64,000 nt of DNA, from NCBI GenBank assembly GCA_903918375.1, contig CAIXED010000052.1, forward strand, positions 32,474-96,473, read 5' to 3'. The stretch comes from an uncultured Pseudomonadota bacterium. GTDB taxonomy: Bacteria > Pseudomonadota > Gammaproteobacteria > Methylococcales > Methylomonadaceae. The notes beneath the pieces were generated by a model that was not told the DNA's origin, did no database searches, and was given only the letters and a program-made list of their open reading frames with translations. Below are positions 8,031 to 16,098 of the stretch, in pieces (the first letter of the stretch is position 1; each line of letters opens with the position of its first letter). Made by a program: the position numbers and the translations under genes.

Positions 8031-10341
8031 GTTTGCCGCCCTGATTTGGGGTGTTGCTATGTTGTTTATTATTGGGTTTGGCTGGCAGCGAAGCCATACC
8101 GATTGGTTGGAAACTAGTTTTCTTTCATTACTACCTGCGACCGAACAAAGACCTGAAGTTGCCGCCGCTATTGATCGCCATAATCAAACCATTAATCGCA
8201 AAATTATTTGGTTAGTCGGCGCAAACAATGTCGAGCAAGCGATTGATCAAGCCCAAATTATTGAAAAGCAATTAGTTGATAGTCATCTATTTAGTCAATT
8301 ATTGTTTCAACTTCTCCAAGCGCAGTATCAAAATAAATACACAGATTTATTTAGTTATCGCTATCAATTCTTGGATCAACAAACTCGAGCTCTGATTGGC
8401 AACGACTTAAATACCTTTGTTAAAAATGCCGTAGAACTGATTTATAGTCCTTTAGGTAGTATTCAATCATTTGGATTAGAGCATGACCCTTATTTGATTT
8501 TTAATCGATTTTTCAGTCAACAAACGCAATTTAATTTTAATATTGAGCACAATGTGATTGTGCTTAAAGAAGCCGATAGAGCTTGGGCTGTTATTATTGG
8601 TGAGCTAGAAGATCAAAGTTTAAAATTAGATAAATTAGAACAATTAGTCACATTAAACACTCAATTTCATTCATTAATCAACGCTCAAGGTGGTGAATTA
8701 TTGGCGACGGGATTGCCGCTATACACTGCGTTTGGTGCCCAGGTTGCACAAACAGAAATCTCAACCATAGGATTAGGTTCTACGATTGGTATTGTTTTGC
8801 TATTGCTATTGGTTTTTAAAGATCCAAGACCATTATTGTTGTCTTGCATCGCGGTCGGCAGTGGTTTGCTGGCGGCTTGGGTTATATCTTTGCAATTATT
8901 TGGCAAGTTACACATTCTCACCTTAGTTTTTGGTGCCAGTCTGATTGGGGTAGTGATTGATTATTCCTTACACTTTTTCTGTGATGGTCTTGGACTAAAG
9001 CATTGGACACCAATGTCTGGATTGAAATATGTGCTACCAGGTATTGCATTTGGCTTGTTAACCAGTTTGCTAGGCTACGCTGGATTAGGTTTTTCACCGT
9101 TTCCGGGCTTACAAGAGATTGCGGTTTTTTCAGCGATTGGTTTGATTGTGTCTTGGCTTACGGTCGTGATGTTATTTCCGCTTTTGTTGCGCGGCTTTAA
9201 ATTCAAACACGACAGCAGCTTTGTGACTTTAATTGGCTTTTGGCAGCAACAATGGCCGATATTGATTTTGAATAACCAACGCTTGCTGATGTTTGGATTG
9301 GCTGGATATATCATTATCGGCCTTAGTCAGTTGGTGGCGAATGACGATATTCGCGCCTTGCAAACGGTGCCGGAACAATTATTTTCAGCCGAACAAAAAA
9401 TCAAGCAGCTTTTACCTATCCATCGTGAGCATCCATTTTTTTTAGTGACTGGCAAGCAAATAGATGATTGGTATCAAAACGAACAAATTTTGGTATCAAG
9501 TCTGAGCGAGCTAAAACAACAAAACCAACTCAAAGATTTTGAAGCTATTTCGGCCTATTGGCCCGATCAAACCCTACAGCGACAGAACTATCAATTATTA
9601 AAAAGCACGGTTTATCAACCGGATTTTCTAAAACACTATATGGCTGATTTAGGTTTTGATGACAATGCTTATGCTAAAGAGCTTAGTGACTTTAAGTTAG
9701 CAGAAAACTTGACGATGAGCTTGGCGGCTTGGCTAAACAGCGATGAAAAATTTAAAAGCCAGTGGCTTGGATGTAATGAAAATGGCTGCCAAAGCATAGT
9801 TTCTCTGACTGGTATAAAAGACTTAGCCAAGCTTGAGTCTTTGGCTAAGCCTGATGCCGTGATTTGGGTTAATCATACTGGTGAAATGTCAGGTCTTTTC
9901 AAACGCTATAGGCTTGATGTCAGTGTTTTAATCATCATCGTTTGTGTGATGATTTATTGTGGATTGCTATTCAAACTAGGGCGATTAAATGCCACGCGGA
10001 TTATGGCGGTTCCGGTGATTTCTATGTTGTCGGCCTTAGCAACATTGGGCTTATTTAACCAGTTATTCAGTTTATTTAATCTATTTGCATTGCTATTGGT
10101 TTTAGAAATAGGCATTGATTATGCTTTTTTCTTTTATATGGCCGGACAAGATCAAAATGTCGATGAAAAAAGAACTAGTACTTCATTAGCCGTCACCTTA
10201 TCAGCATTTACCACGCTGTTATCGTATGGACTTTTAGCAACCTGTACTACAACTATTGTCCATGCTTTTGGGCTTACTTTATTAGTGGGGGTTTTAGTGG
10301 CGTTTTTATTGTCGCCGTTGGTTGGGGTTGTAAGAAAATAA
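8011..10341 (+). CDS. MMPL/RND-family lipid exporter
   Basis: A 776-residue inner-membrane transporter with the two-fold architecture of the MMPL/RND superfamily: one N-terminal helix (residues ~8-25), a large periplasmic loop, a five-helix bundle (~250-400), a second periplasmic loop and a second bundle (~640-775). The motif GVVIDYSLHF in the first half and EIGIDYAFFF in the second are the paired acidic (D-Y) motifs in the core helices that couple proton flow to export. It would extract the finished aryl-polyene lipid from the membrane and hand it to the LolA-like carrier. The best start is TTG at 8011; the next ATG (8059) would cut the first helix. Confidence 0.85.
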   Translation: MNNYYPKFAALIWGVAMLFIIGFGWQRSHTDWLETSFLSLLPATEQRPEVAAAIDRHNQTINRKIIWLVGANNVEQAIDQAQIIEKQLVDSHLFSQLLFQLLQAQYQNKYTDLFSYRYQFLDQQTRALIGNDLNTFVKNAVELIYSPLGSIQSFGLEHDPYLIFNRFFSQQTQFNFNIEHNVIVLKEADRAWAVIIGELEDQSLKLDKLEQLVTLNTQFHSLINAQGGELLATGLPLYTAFGAQVAQTEISTIGLGSTIGIVLLLLLVFKDPRPLLLSCIAVGSGLLAAWVISLQLFGKLHILTLVFGASLIGVVIDYSLHFFCDGLGLKHWTPMSGLKYVLPGIAFGLLTSLLGYAGLGFSPFPGLQEIAVFSAIGLIVSWLTVVMLFPLLLRGFKFKHDSSFVTLIGFWQQQWPILILNNQRLLMFGLAGYIIIGLSQLVANDDIRALQTVPEQLFSAEQKIKQLLPIHREHPFFLVTGKQIDDWYQNEQILVSSLSELKQQNQLKDFEAISAYWPDQTLQRQNYQLLKSTVYQPDFLKHYMADLGFDDNAYAKELSDFKLAENLTMSLAAWLNSDEKFKSQWLGCNENGCQSIVSLTGIKDLAKLESLAKPDAVIWVNHTGEMSGLFKRYRLDVSVLIIIVCVMIYCGLLFKLGRLNATRIMAVPVISMLSALATLGLFNQLFSLFNLFALLLVLEIGIDYAFFFYMAGQDQNVDEKRTSTSLAVTLSAFTTLLSYGLLATCTTTIVHAFGLTLLVGVLVAFLLSPLVGVVRK

Positions 10342-10422
10342 TCATACTGGTTTCAGTATTAGATGATAAATCTCCAAAACATAAGTGGTTGGGAATACAG
10401 CTATTACCAGCGATATTGGGTA

Positions 10423-10515
10423 TTAGCTTAAATGCCGTTCACTATCCATACGCTGATGGTGAATCCAAATCTCGGCTAAATTCTGATCCGCGAGTTTGCT
10501 AAGTTTATACCGTTG
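10423..10515 (-). pseudogene. ParE/RelE-type toxin remnant (N-terminal fragment)
   Basis: Read on the minus strand, this stretch encodes VQRYKLSKLADQNLAEIWIHH, which matches the beta1-alpha1 start of ParE toxins (YxLSxxAxxDLxEIW), then stops after about 10 further residues. The rest of a ~95-residue toxin is missing and no antitoxin is seen. It therefore looks like a decayed or truncated toxin gene at the edge of the APE cluster, distinct from the intact parDE 2 kb downstream. Confidence 0.5.
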
Positions 10516-10683
10516 AACGTTTGGCCTTTTCGCGGGCGATGATGTCATCACCTCTGGTTTCACCGGTTCGGTGTCTGTCATAGCGACTGCTAGAAATTTG
10601 AGAAGCGATAAAGCTATCGAAATGATCGTGTATAGAAAAACTGGTTTTTGTGCATGCCAAGCGGCTAGCAAAATCATTAGGGT

Positions 10684-10689
10684 TATAAT
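10684..10689 (+). promoter_or_regulatory. Candidate -10 box for the ABC transporter gene
   Basis: A perfect TATAAT lies 34 bases before the preferred ATG (10724). No convincing -35 hexamer sits 16-18 bases upstream, so this is a weak promoter call. Confidence 0.3.
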
Positions 10690-10723
10690 GCTGACCCGAC
10701 TTCATCAAAACACTTTTCAAACC

Positions 10724-12526
10724 ATGTCCAACACCACCTTCCGCCGCGCAGCCTCCGCGCCACCACTGCCCACTAAAACCGTCAGTTTCATCCTCTATTG
10801 CGTCAAACAGTTTCGGGCTTGGATTGCTTTGATGCTGGTGCTGGAAATCGGCCAGGCGGCGGGGAGTATTTTGGTGCCTTATGCGATTAAAACCTTGATG
10901 GATGCTGTGGCGCAGCATAGTGGTGAACTGCCGGTTTGGGAGGCGTTTAAACAGCCGTTGCTGTTGTTAATTGGCTTGAATGTTTTGGAAATTGTCTTTA
11001 GCCGTGGCAGTGGCGCGGTGTTGATTATCATGGGGCCTCGCTTGCGGCAGCGCACCAGTCGCTTGATGTACGCTTATTTACAGCAACATTCACCTCGCTA
11101 TTTTGGCAACCATTTTGCGGGCAGTTTGGCGCATCGCATCAGCGAAACCGCGATGAGTGTTAACCATACGACTTGGTCGGTGATTTGTGATTTTTGGCCG
11201 ATTACCGTGACTTTTGCGGTGTCGGTGACTTTGTTATTACAAGCGCATGTCGGCTTGGGTAGTTTTGTGGCCGGTTGGGTGTTTTTGTATGTGGCGATTT
11301 CTTATTGGTTGGCGACACGTTGCCAGCCTTATGCCCAAAACTACGCGGCGACGCGCAGTTTGGTGAATGGCAAGATTGTCGATGCGGTGACTAATATCCT
11401 TAACGCCAAGCTGTTTGCGCGTTTGGATTACGAACGCGAATATCTGGAAGGCTTTTTAGAAACCGAAGTGCAAAGTGGACGCCGGACGTTTTGGTACATG
11501 GAGCGGGTGCGTTGGTTTCAATTTACCGCGGCGGCGATTTTGAAAATTGGCACCATCGGCTATGCCTTGATGCTGTGGGATGCGGGGCAAATTAGTGTCG
11601 GCGATTTTGCGATGAGCACCGGTTTGGCGTTGTTGATTATTGGCGATGCCCGTAATTTGACGCGGCGCTTTTTGGAGTTTTTTGAATATGTCGGCAACGT
11701 CGCCAATGGTGTCGATACCATTGTTAAGCCGCATGAGATTGTCGATGTTGATAATGCCCAAGCCTTGCAAGTTAGCCAAGGACGGATTGAGTTTAAAAAT
11801 GTCTGTTTCGCTTATGAAGCCAATCGTCCGGTATTTGAAAACTTAAATGTGGTGATCGAGCCGGGTCAGCGAGTGGGTTTGGTGGGGTTTTCCGGTTCGG
11901 GAAAATCGACGTTTGTTAGTTTGATTTTGCGCAATTACGAGCCGCAATCTGGGCAGATTTTGGTTGATGGACAAGAGATTAGCCAAGCCACTCAAGACAG
12001 TTTGCATCAGCAAGTCAGCCTAATTCCCCAAGACCCTAGCTTGTTCCATCGTAGCTTGAAAGACAATATCGGCTATGGGCGTTTGAATGCCAGTGATGAA
12101 GAATTGGTGGCGGCGGCAAAGTTGGCTCATGCCGATAAATTTATTCAGGCGATACCGGAAGCTTATGAGTCTTTAGTGGGCGAGCGTGGGGTTAAATTAT
12201 CCGGTGGTCAACGTCAGCGGATTGCGATTGCGCGGGTGATGTTAAAAGATGCACCGATTTTGATTTTGGATGAAGCGACTTCGAGCTTGGATTCGGTGAC
12301 TGAAAAAATCATTCAGGATAATTTGGATCGGGCGATGGGTCGCAAAACCGTGATTGCGATTGCTCACCGTTTATCGACGATTGCTCATTTAGATCGGATT
12401 TTGGTGTTTGATCAAGGCCGGATTGTTGAGGATGGTAGCCATCAGGATTTGCTGGATAAACAGGGCTTTTATTATCGGTTGTGGGCTATGCAAGTGGGTG
12501 GGTTTTTGCCGGATGAGGTGGTCTAA
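10724..12526 (+). CDS. ABC transporter, fused permease and ATP-binding domains
   Basis: A half-size ABC exporter of 600 residues. The first ~320 residues are a six-helix transmembrane domain; the last ~240 are the ATPase with Walker A (GFSGSGKST), Q-loop (LIPQDPSLF), signature LSGGQRQR, Walker B (ILILDEATSSLD) and switch His (IAHRLS). It would work as a homodimer exporting a lipid, peptide or small molecule; the substrate cannot be told. An in-frame ATG at 10688 coincides with the -10-like TATAAT, so 10724 (MSNTTFRRAAS) is preferred. Codon use is clearly GC-richer than in the APE cluster upstream. Its stop overlaps the end of the convergent parE by four bases. Confidence 0.85.
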   Translation: MSNTTFRRAASAPPLPTKTVSFILYCVKQFRAWIALMLVLEIGQAAGSILVPYAIKTLMDAVAQHSGELPVWEAFKQPLLLLIGLNVLEIVFSRGSGAVLIIMGPRLRQRTSRLMYAYLQQHSPRYFGNHFAGSLAHRISETAMSVNHTTWSVICDFWPITVTFAVSVTLLLQAHVGLGSFVAGWVFLYVAISYWLATRCQPYAQNYAATRSLVNGKIVDAVTNILNAKLFARLDYEREYLEGFLETEVQSGRRTFWYMERVRWFQFTAAAILKIGTIGYALMLWDAGQISVGDFAMSTGLALLIIGDARNLTRRFLEFFEYVGNVANGVDTIVKPHEIVDVDNAQALQVSQGRIEFKNVCFAYEANRPVFENLNVVIEPGQRVGLVGFSGSGKSTFVSLILRNYEPQSGQILVDGQEISQATQDSLHQQVSLIPQDPSLFHRSLKDNIGYGRLNASDEELVAAAKLAHADKFIQAIPEAYESLVGERGVKLSGGQRQRIAIARVMLKDAPILILDEATSSLDSVTEKIIQDNLDRAMGRKTVIAIAHRLSTIAHLDRILVFDQGRIVEDGSHQDLLDKQGFYYRLWAMQVGGFLPDEVV

Positions 12527-12801
12527 AACAAAATGCCAATATTCCGTGATTGATGTATCACCCGAACAATATCGATTCCATTTTCTAAGGGAAAATAAAA
12601 AATTAGATAATTGCCGATTGGGTGACTACGCAAATTTGCTTTGAGTTCGTTTCGTATGGTTCCCAAGTGAGGAAAATTCGCCAGCGACAGACTGGTTTCT
12701 TGGATTTGATTAAGAAATCGGTCTGCGTTATTTGGGCTGTCTTGAGCAATGTAAAACCAAATATCATCAAGGTCGATTTTGGCTTCTGGGCGAATTAACA
12801 A
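12523..12801 (-). CDS. parE: ParE/RelE-family toxin
   Basis: A ~92-residue toxin of the ParE/RelE superfamily: RPEAKIDLDDIWFYIAQDS is the typical N-terminal helix pair, FPHLGTIRNEL the central loop, and IGNYLIFYFPLENGIDIVRVIHQSRN the C-terminal strands. ParE toxins generally act on DNA gyrase. It follows parD by 8 bases in the antitoxin-first order. No ATG is available at the family's usual start; the frame offers TTG at 12801, or a rarer codon a few positions upstream, suggesting deliberately weak translation. It converges on the ABC transporter with a four-base overlap. Confidence 0.85.
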   Translation of the reverse strand: MLIRPEAKIDLDDIWFYIAQDSPNNADRFLNQIQETSLSLANFPHLGTIRNELKANLRSHPIGNYLIFYFPLENGIDIVRVIHQSRNIGILF

Positions 12802-12809
12802 ATGTGATA

Positions 12810-13073
12810 TTAAGCGTCGAACCCTTGTTGAGCTGCTAACCGTAGACGACCATTAGTTTTGATTGATTCTATGTCCAAAGCAGTTGATTCACCGCTATCT
12901 ATTCCTTTTTGGATTTCTTTACGCAATTCTTCAAGTTTTAGCTCGTGTAGCTGATCGCGTTCTTCCAATAATGCCAACGCTTCACGTATCACTTCGTTGA
13001 TTGAGGTGTAATGGCCACTGTCGATTTTGTTTTTAATCAATGCTTCAAAATGAGGGGTTAAGGAAATATTCAT
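12810..13073 (-). CDS. parD: ParD-family antitoxin
   Basis: An 87-residue antitoxin with an N-terminal ribbon-helix-helix DNA-binding domain (MNISLTPHFEALIKNKIDSGHYTS-INEVIREALALLEER) and a charged, likely unfolded C-terminal tail that would wrap the toxin. This is the CopG/ParD architecture. Start at 13073 is preferred over the ATG at 13079 because the GGAG ribosome binding site then sits 8 bases upstream. It would bind its own promoter together with ParE. Confidence 0.88.
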   Translation of the reverse strand: MNISLTPHFEALIKNKIDSGHYTSINEVIREALALLEERDQLHELKLEELRKEIQKGIDSGESTALDIESIKTNGRLRLAAQQGFDA

Positions 13074-13100
13074 GATCATGTCTCCAGTTAAACTGTTGAA

Positions 13101-13106
13101 ATTCTA
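13101..13106 (-). promoter_or_regulatory. Candidate -10 box for parDE
   Basis: On the minus strand TAGAAT lies about 28 bases before the parD start, a normal distance for an autoregulated toxin-antitoxin promoter. No clear -35 was found. Confidence 0.3.
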
Positions 13107-13266
13107 GCAGAAAGATATTGATTAATCCCTCAATAATCTCTCTTTCCCCTCCGACAATTTACAGCTTAGCTGTGCTTAAGTGGATGAGGGAGCTTTGATT
13201 ATTGGTGTGTTGTCGTTGGTGGTAAAAGAAAAGCCTTTGCTTGATTTTGATAACAGTTTCTACATG

Positions 13267-13668
13267 CTATACAACTGTCAATTTGAATAAAGCCCAGCCT
13301 AAATTTAGAGTTACCAATCCAATAAGAGTCAGAAATGTGAATTGCATTCCCAATATACGCTTACTGAAATCTGGTGGTGGCACATTAATACCTTTAGCGT
13401 GAATTAAACGTCCAATAATTAAAGTAATGCCAGGAATAGCAACCAACCACCAGGGTGCGTCATTTAACTCTAGGCATGCTATTAAAATAATTCCAAAAGG
13501 AACATATTCAGCGAAATTACCCTGAGCTCGAATCGCCCTTTCTAAATCATCGTGACCGCCACTACCTAAACCCACTTTATTTTTTCTTCTCAAACCAATC
13601 ACGGCAAAAGAAAGTCTTATAAAGATAATTGTTAATACCGAAGCAATGATTGAGGTAACTAATAGCAT
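13267..13668 (-). CDS. MAPEG-family membrane protein
   Basis: A 133-residue protein with four predicted membrane helices and the MAPEG (microsomal glutathione S-transferase-like) signature: ERAIRAQGNFAEYVPFGIIL, containing the conserved RAxxNxxEYVP core. Family members conjugate or isomerise lipophilic substrates with glutathione; bacterial members are mostly uncharacterised. Monocistronic, upstream of parDE on the same strand but separated by about 190 bases. Confidence 0.88.
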   Translation of the reverse strand: MLLVTSIIASVLTIIFIRLSFAVIGLRRKNKVGLGSGGHDDLERAIRAQGNFAEYVPFGIILIACLELNDAPWWLVAIPGITLIIGRLIHAKGINVPPPDFSKRILGMQFTFLTLIGLVTLNLGWALFKLTVV

Positions 13669-13697
13669 TTAGGTCTCCAATGGATATTTACTTGGTC

Positions 13698-13780
13698 AGA
13701 CTGGGTTTAAACCCAGTCTAAGATGTTTTGCTACTTTCAAGCAATTTGAAACAGTGATGGACGGGATAATTATCCCGTCC
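13698..13780. repeat. Paired-hairpin dispersed repeat, copy A
   Basis: Two perfect 22-base palindromes, 13698-13719 (centre GGTTTAAACC) and 13759-13780 (centre ATAATTAT), separated by ~40 bases containing CAATTTGAAACAGTGATGG. The spacer closely matches copy B (15323-15406) and copy C (32816-32899), while the hairpin arms differ between copies but keep pairing. It lies between the MAPEG gene and dbpA and could also act as a terminator-like structure for dbpA. Confidence 0.75.
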
Positions 13781-13804
13781 CGCTTCGACTTGATTGGAGT
13801 CGAT

Positions 13805-15241
13805 TTAATTATTTCCTGACAATAACCGCGCCTTCACCGCTTTCCCCTTCACTTTCCCCGCTGACAATTTCCGTACCGCTTCCCGACCAATACTGCGCTC
13901 GACAGCAACATAAGTGGTCTGTTCGGTGACGTTAATTTTGCCGATTTGCTCGCCTTTAAAACCAGCGTCGGCGGTCAGTGCGCCGAGTACATCGCCCGGT
14001 CTGATTTTGTCTTTGCGACCACCGAAAATTTGCAGGGTGACCATCGGTGGTTGCAGTGGGGCGGGGTTGCTGTTGCTTAATTCGTTAAGCTGGTGCCATT
14101 CCGGTTCGTTGCCCATGAATTGACTGATGCTGTTGACTCTTGGTGTTTCTTGGGCGCTAAACAAACTCAATGCCCAGCCTTCTTCATCAGCACGACCGGT
14201 GCGGCCTATACGATGAACATGAATTTCGGGATCGGGGCTGATGTCGACATTAATCACCGCTTCCAATTGGCTAATGTCCAAACCACGGGCGGCGACGTCG
14301 GTGGCAACTAATACCGAGCAACTGCGGTTGGCGAATTGAATTAACACTTGGTCGCGGTCGCGTTGTTCCAAATCGCCATTTAAGGTTAAGGCGCTAAAGC
14401 CTTGAGCCAGTAATTCATCTAATAAATCGCGGCATTGTTGTTTGGTGTTGCAGAACGCCAAGGTGCTGACAGGGCGGTAATGTTTGAGCAATTTGGCCAC
14501 TGCTTGTAGGCGTTGTTTGTCATCAACTTCGTAAAAACGCTGGCGAATTTTGCTGCTGGCATGTTGTTCGTGAAGGTGAACTTGCTGCGGATTATGCAGT
14601 AATTGTTTCGCTAGTTTAGCGATGCCATTTGGGTAGGTGGCTGAAAATAATAGGGTTTGGCGTTGTTTGGGGCATTGTTTGGCGATGGAATTAATGTCGT
14701 CATAAAAGCCCATGTCCAACATGCGGTCGGCTTCGTCCAGCACTAGGCTGGTGATGTGGTCGAGATTAAGGCTGCCGCGTTGCAGGTGATCCATAATCCG
14801 TCCCGGTGTACCGACCACGATGTGTGCGCCGTGTTCGAGGCTGGTCATTTGTGGCCGCATCAGCGTACCGCCGCATAAAGCGAGGACTTTAATGTTGTCG
14901 GCAAAACGGGCTAAACGGCGAATTTCTTGGCTAACTTGTTCGGCCAGTTCGCGAGTAGGACACAGCACCAAACTTTGCACTCTAAACAGCGGTTGATTGA
15001 GGTTTTTCAGAATCGGCAAGGCAAAAGCGGCGGTTTTTCCGCTACCGGTTTTGGCTTGGGCGATTAAGTCAGTACCAGCCAACGCAATCGGTAAGCTGGC
15101 GGCTTGGATTGGGGTCATGGTTAGGTATTGCAACTGCCGCAGGTTTTCCAGCATCGCTGCTGATAATGGCAATTGCTCAAAACTAGATCCTGCAACATCA
15201 GCAGCAGGCGTGGTCGATGGGGTTTGATTTGTATTAGTCAT
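13805..15241 (-). CDS. dbpA: ATP-dependent RNA helicase DbpA
   Basis: A 478-residue DEAD-box helicase. Motifs in order: Q motif region (MTPIQAASLP), motif I AKTGSGKT, Ia PTRELAEQ, II DEAD (VLDEADRML), III SAT, IV-VI ending in HRIGRTGR. The last ~75 residues (VTLQIFGGRKDKIRPGDVLGAL...) are the DbpA RNA-binding domain, which in E. coli targets hairpin 92 of 23S rRNA. It acts in assembly of the large ribosomal subunit. Length is slightly above the usual ~457. The gene is flanked on both sides by copies of the same paired-hairpin repeat. Confidence 0.92.
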   Translation of the reverse strand: MTNTNQTPSTTPAADVAGSSFEQLPLSAAMLENLRQLQYLTMTPIQAASLPIALAGTDLIAQAKTGSGKTAAFALPILKNLNQPLFRVQSLVLCPTRELAEQVSQEIRRLARFADNIKVLALCGGTLMRPQMTSLEHGAHIVVGTPGRIMDHLQRGSLNLDHITSLVLDEADRMLDMGFYDDINSIAKQCPKQRQTLLFSATYPNGIAKLAKQLLHNPQQVHLHEQHASSKIRQRFYEVDDKQRLQAVAKLLKHYRPVSTLAFCNTKQQCRDLLDELLAQGFSALTLNGDLEQRDRDQVLIQFANRSCSVLVATDVAARGLDISQLEAVINVDISPDPEIHVHRIGRTGRADEEGWALSLFSAQETPRVNSISQFMGNEPEWHQLNELSNSNPAPLQPPMVTLQIFGGRKDKIRPGDVLGALTADAGFKGEQIGKINVTEQTTYVAVERSIGREAVRKLSAGKVKGKAVKARLLSGNN

Positions 15242-15322
15242 GCCCCATTATCCGCGCAGGTTGGTGTGATGTCTTGAAAATTTAATTTATGCTGCGTTTG
15301 TGGATAGAAGGGGGGTTAGCCT

Positions 15323-15406
15323 GACGGGGTTTAAACCCCGTCTGAAATGTTTTTTGTTGCTTGAAAGTAATTTGAAACAGTAATGGACGGGATAAATATC
15401 CCGTCC
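15323..15406. repeat. Paired-hairpin dispersed repeat, copy B
   Basis: A 20-base palindrome at 15323-15342 (GACGGGG arms) and a second at 15385-15406 (GGACGGGATA arms with an AA centre), with a spacer holding TAATTTGAAACAGTAATGG. The right half is nearly identical to copy A. The left hairpin arms differ from copy A at paired positions (GACTGGG/CCCAGTC versus GACGGGG/CCCCGTC), i.e. compensatory change. Confidence 0.75.
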
Positions 15407-15440
15407 CGCTTCAGAAGGTTAGGGTGTTAATAGACGGCTG

Positions 15441-15920
15441 TTAGCTATCTAAATTGTTAATCAAGTCCAAAACCGCTTGTGCATGACCTTCTGGATTCAC
15501 GCCATATTCCGCAGAAACCAAAATCCCATCTTTATTAATCACGAAAGTCGAGCGCACGATTTTCCATTTTTTAACCCCGTCTTTTTCGACTTCTTGCCAA
15601 ACGCCATAATTTTCACAAAGCTCACCGGATGTGTCGGCCAATAACTGTACGCTAAGGCTGTATTTGCTGATAAAGGCTTTGTGACTGTCGCAATCATCTT
15701 TGCTGACGCCCAAGACTACAGTGTCGGCTGCGGCAAATTCAGCCGCCAAGGCGGTAAATTGGTTGGCTTCAATCGTGCAACCTGGGGTGTCGTCTTTTGG
15801 GTAAAAATACAACACTAGGTTTTTCTCGTCGCTGAAATCATTCAGGCTAACCATTTGATTATCTTGGTTTTTGGCGCGGAAAAAAGGGGCTTCTTGGTTA
15901 GCTTCAAGTGGTGTGCTCAT
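15441..15920 (-). CDS. bcp: Thioredoxin-dependent peroxiredoxin (BCP/PrxQ type)
   Basis: A 159-residue thiol peroxidase that reduces hydrogen peroxide and lipid peroxides in the cytosol. The peroxidatic Cys48 sits in DTPGCTIEANQF, the BCP/PrxQ signature. The resolving Cys that in E. coli Bcp lies five residues later is Asn here, and position 84, used in Xanthomonas PrxQ, is Ile; candidates for resolving are Cys77 (SKDDCDSH) or Cys102. So it may be an atypical or one-Cys variant. Monocistronic, divergent from smc. Confidence 0.9.
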   Translation of the reverse strand: MSTPLEANQEAPFFRAKNQDNQMVSLNDFSDEKNLVLYFYPKDDTPGCTIEANQFTALAAEFAAADTVVLGVSKDDCDSHKAFISKYSLSVQLLADTSGELCENYGVWQEVEKDGVKKWKIVRSTFVINKDGILVSAEYGVNPEGHAQAVLDLINNLDS

Positions 15921-16098
15921 GGTGTTAGTCGCTTAGGTTGAAAACTGCAGGGTATGTCTATCGGGCGGGGTTTTCAAGCCCAGAACTTATGCGGTTTTAA
16001 ACAGTAATTAGTGATTGATTCAAAATCCATTCCATTCTCAAGGGCATTTCGTTGATAATAGCCGCCTTTCCAATCGTTTTGAGCATCTTTCCCCAGTC

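Larger units (their letters stand above)
10342..10723. other. Non-coding junction between AT-rich APE cluster and next region
   Basis: A 382-base gap with a marked change of composition: AT-rich on the left, GC-richer on the right. It contains the remnant of a toxin-like gene on the minus strand (10423-10515) and a candidate promoter for the ABC transporter. I see no other gene. Confidence 0.5.

Noticed and set aside
10505..10918. 137-codon minus-strand frame opposite the start of the ABC transporter
   Set aside because: Low-complexity His/Gln/Ser composition, no family pattern and full overlap with the well-supported ABC gene; it is a shadow frame.
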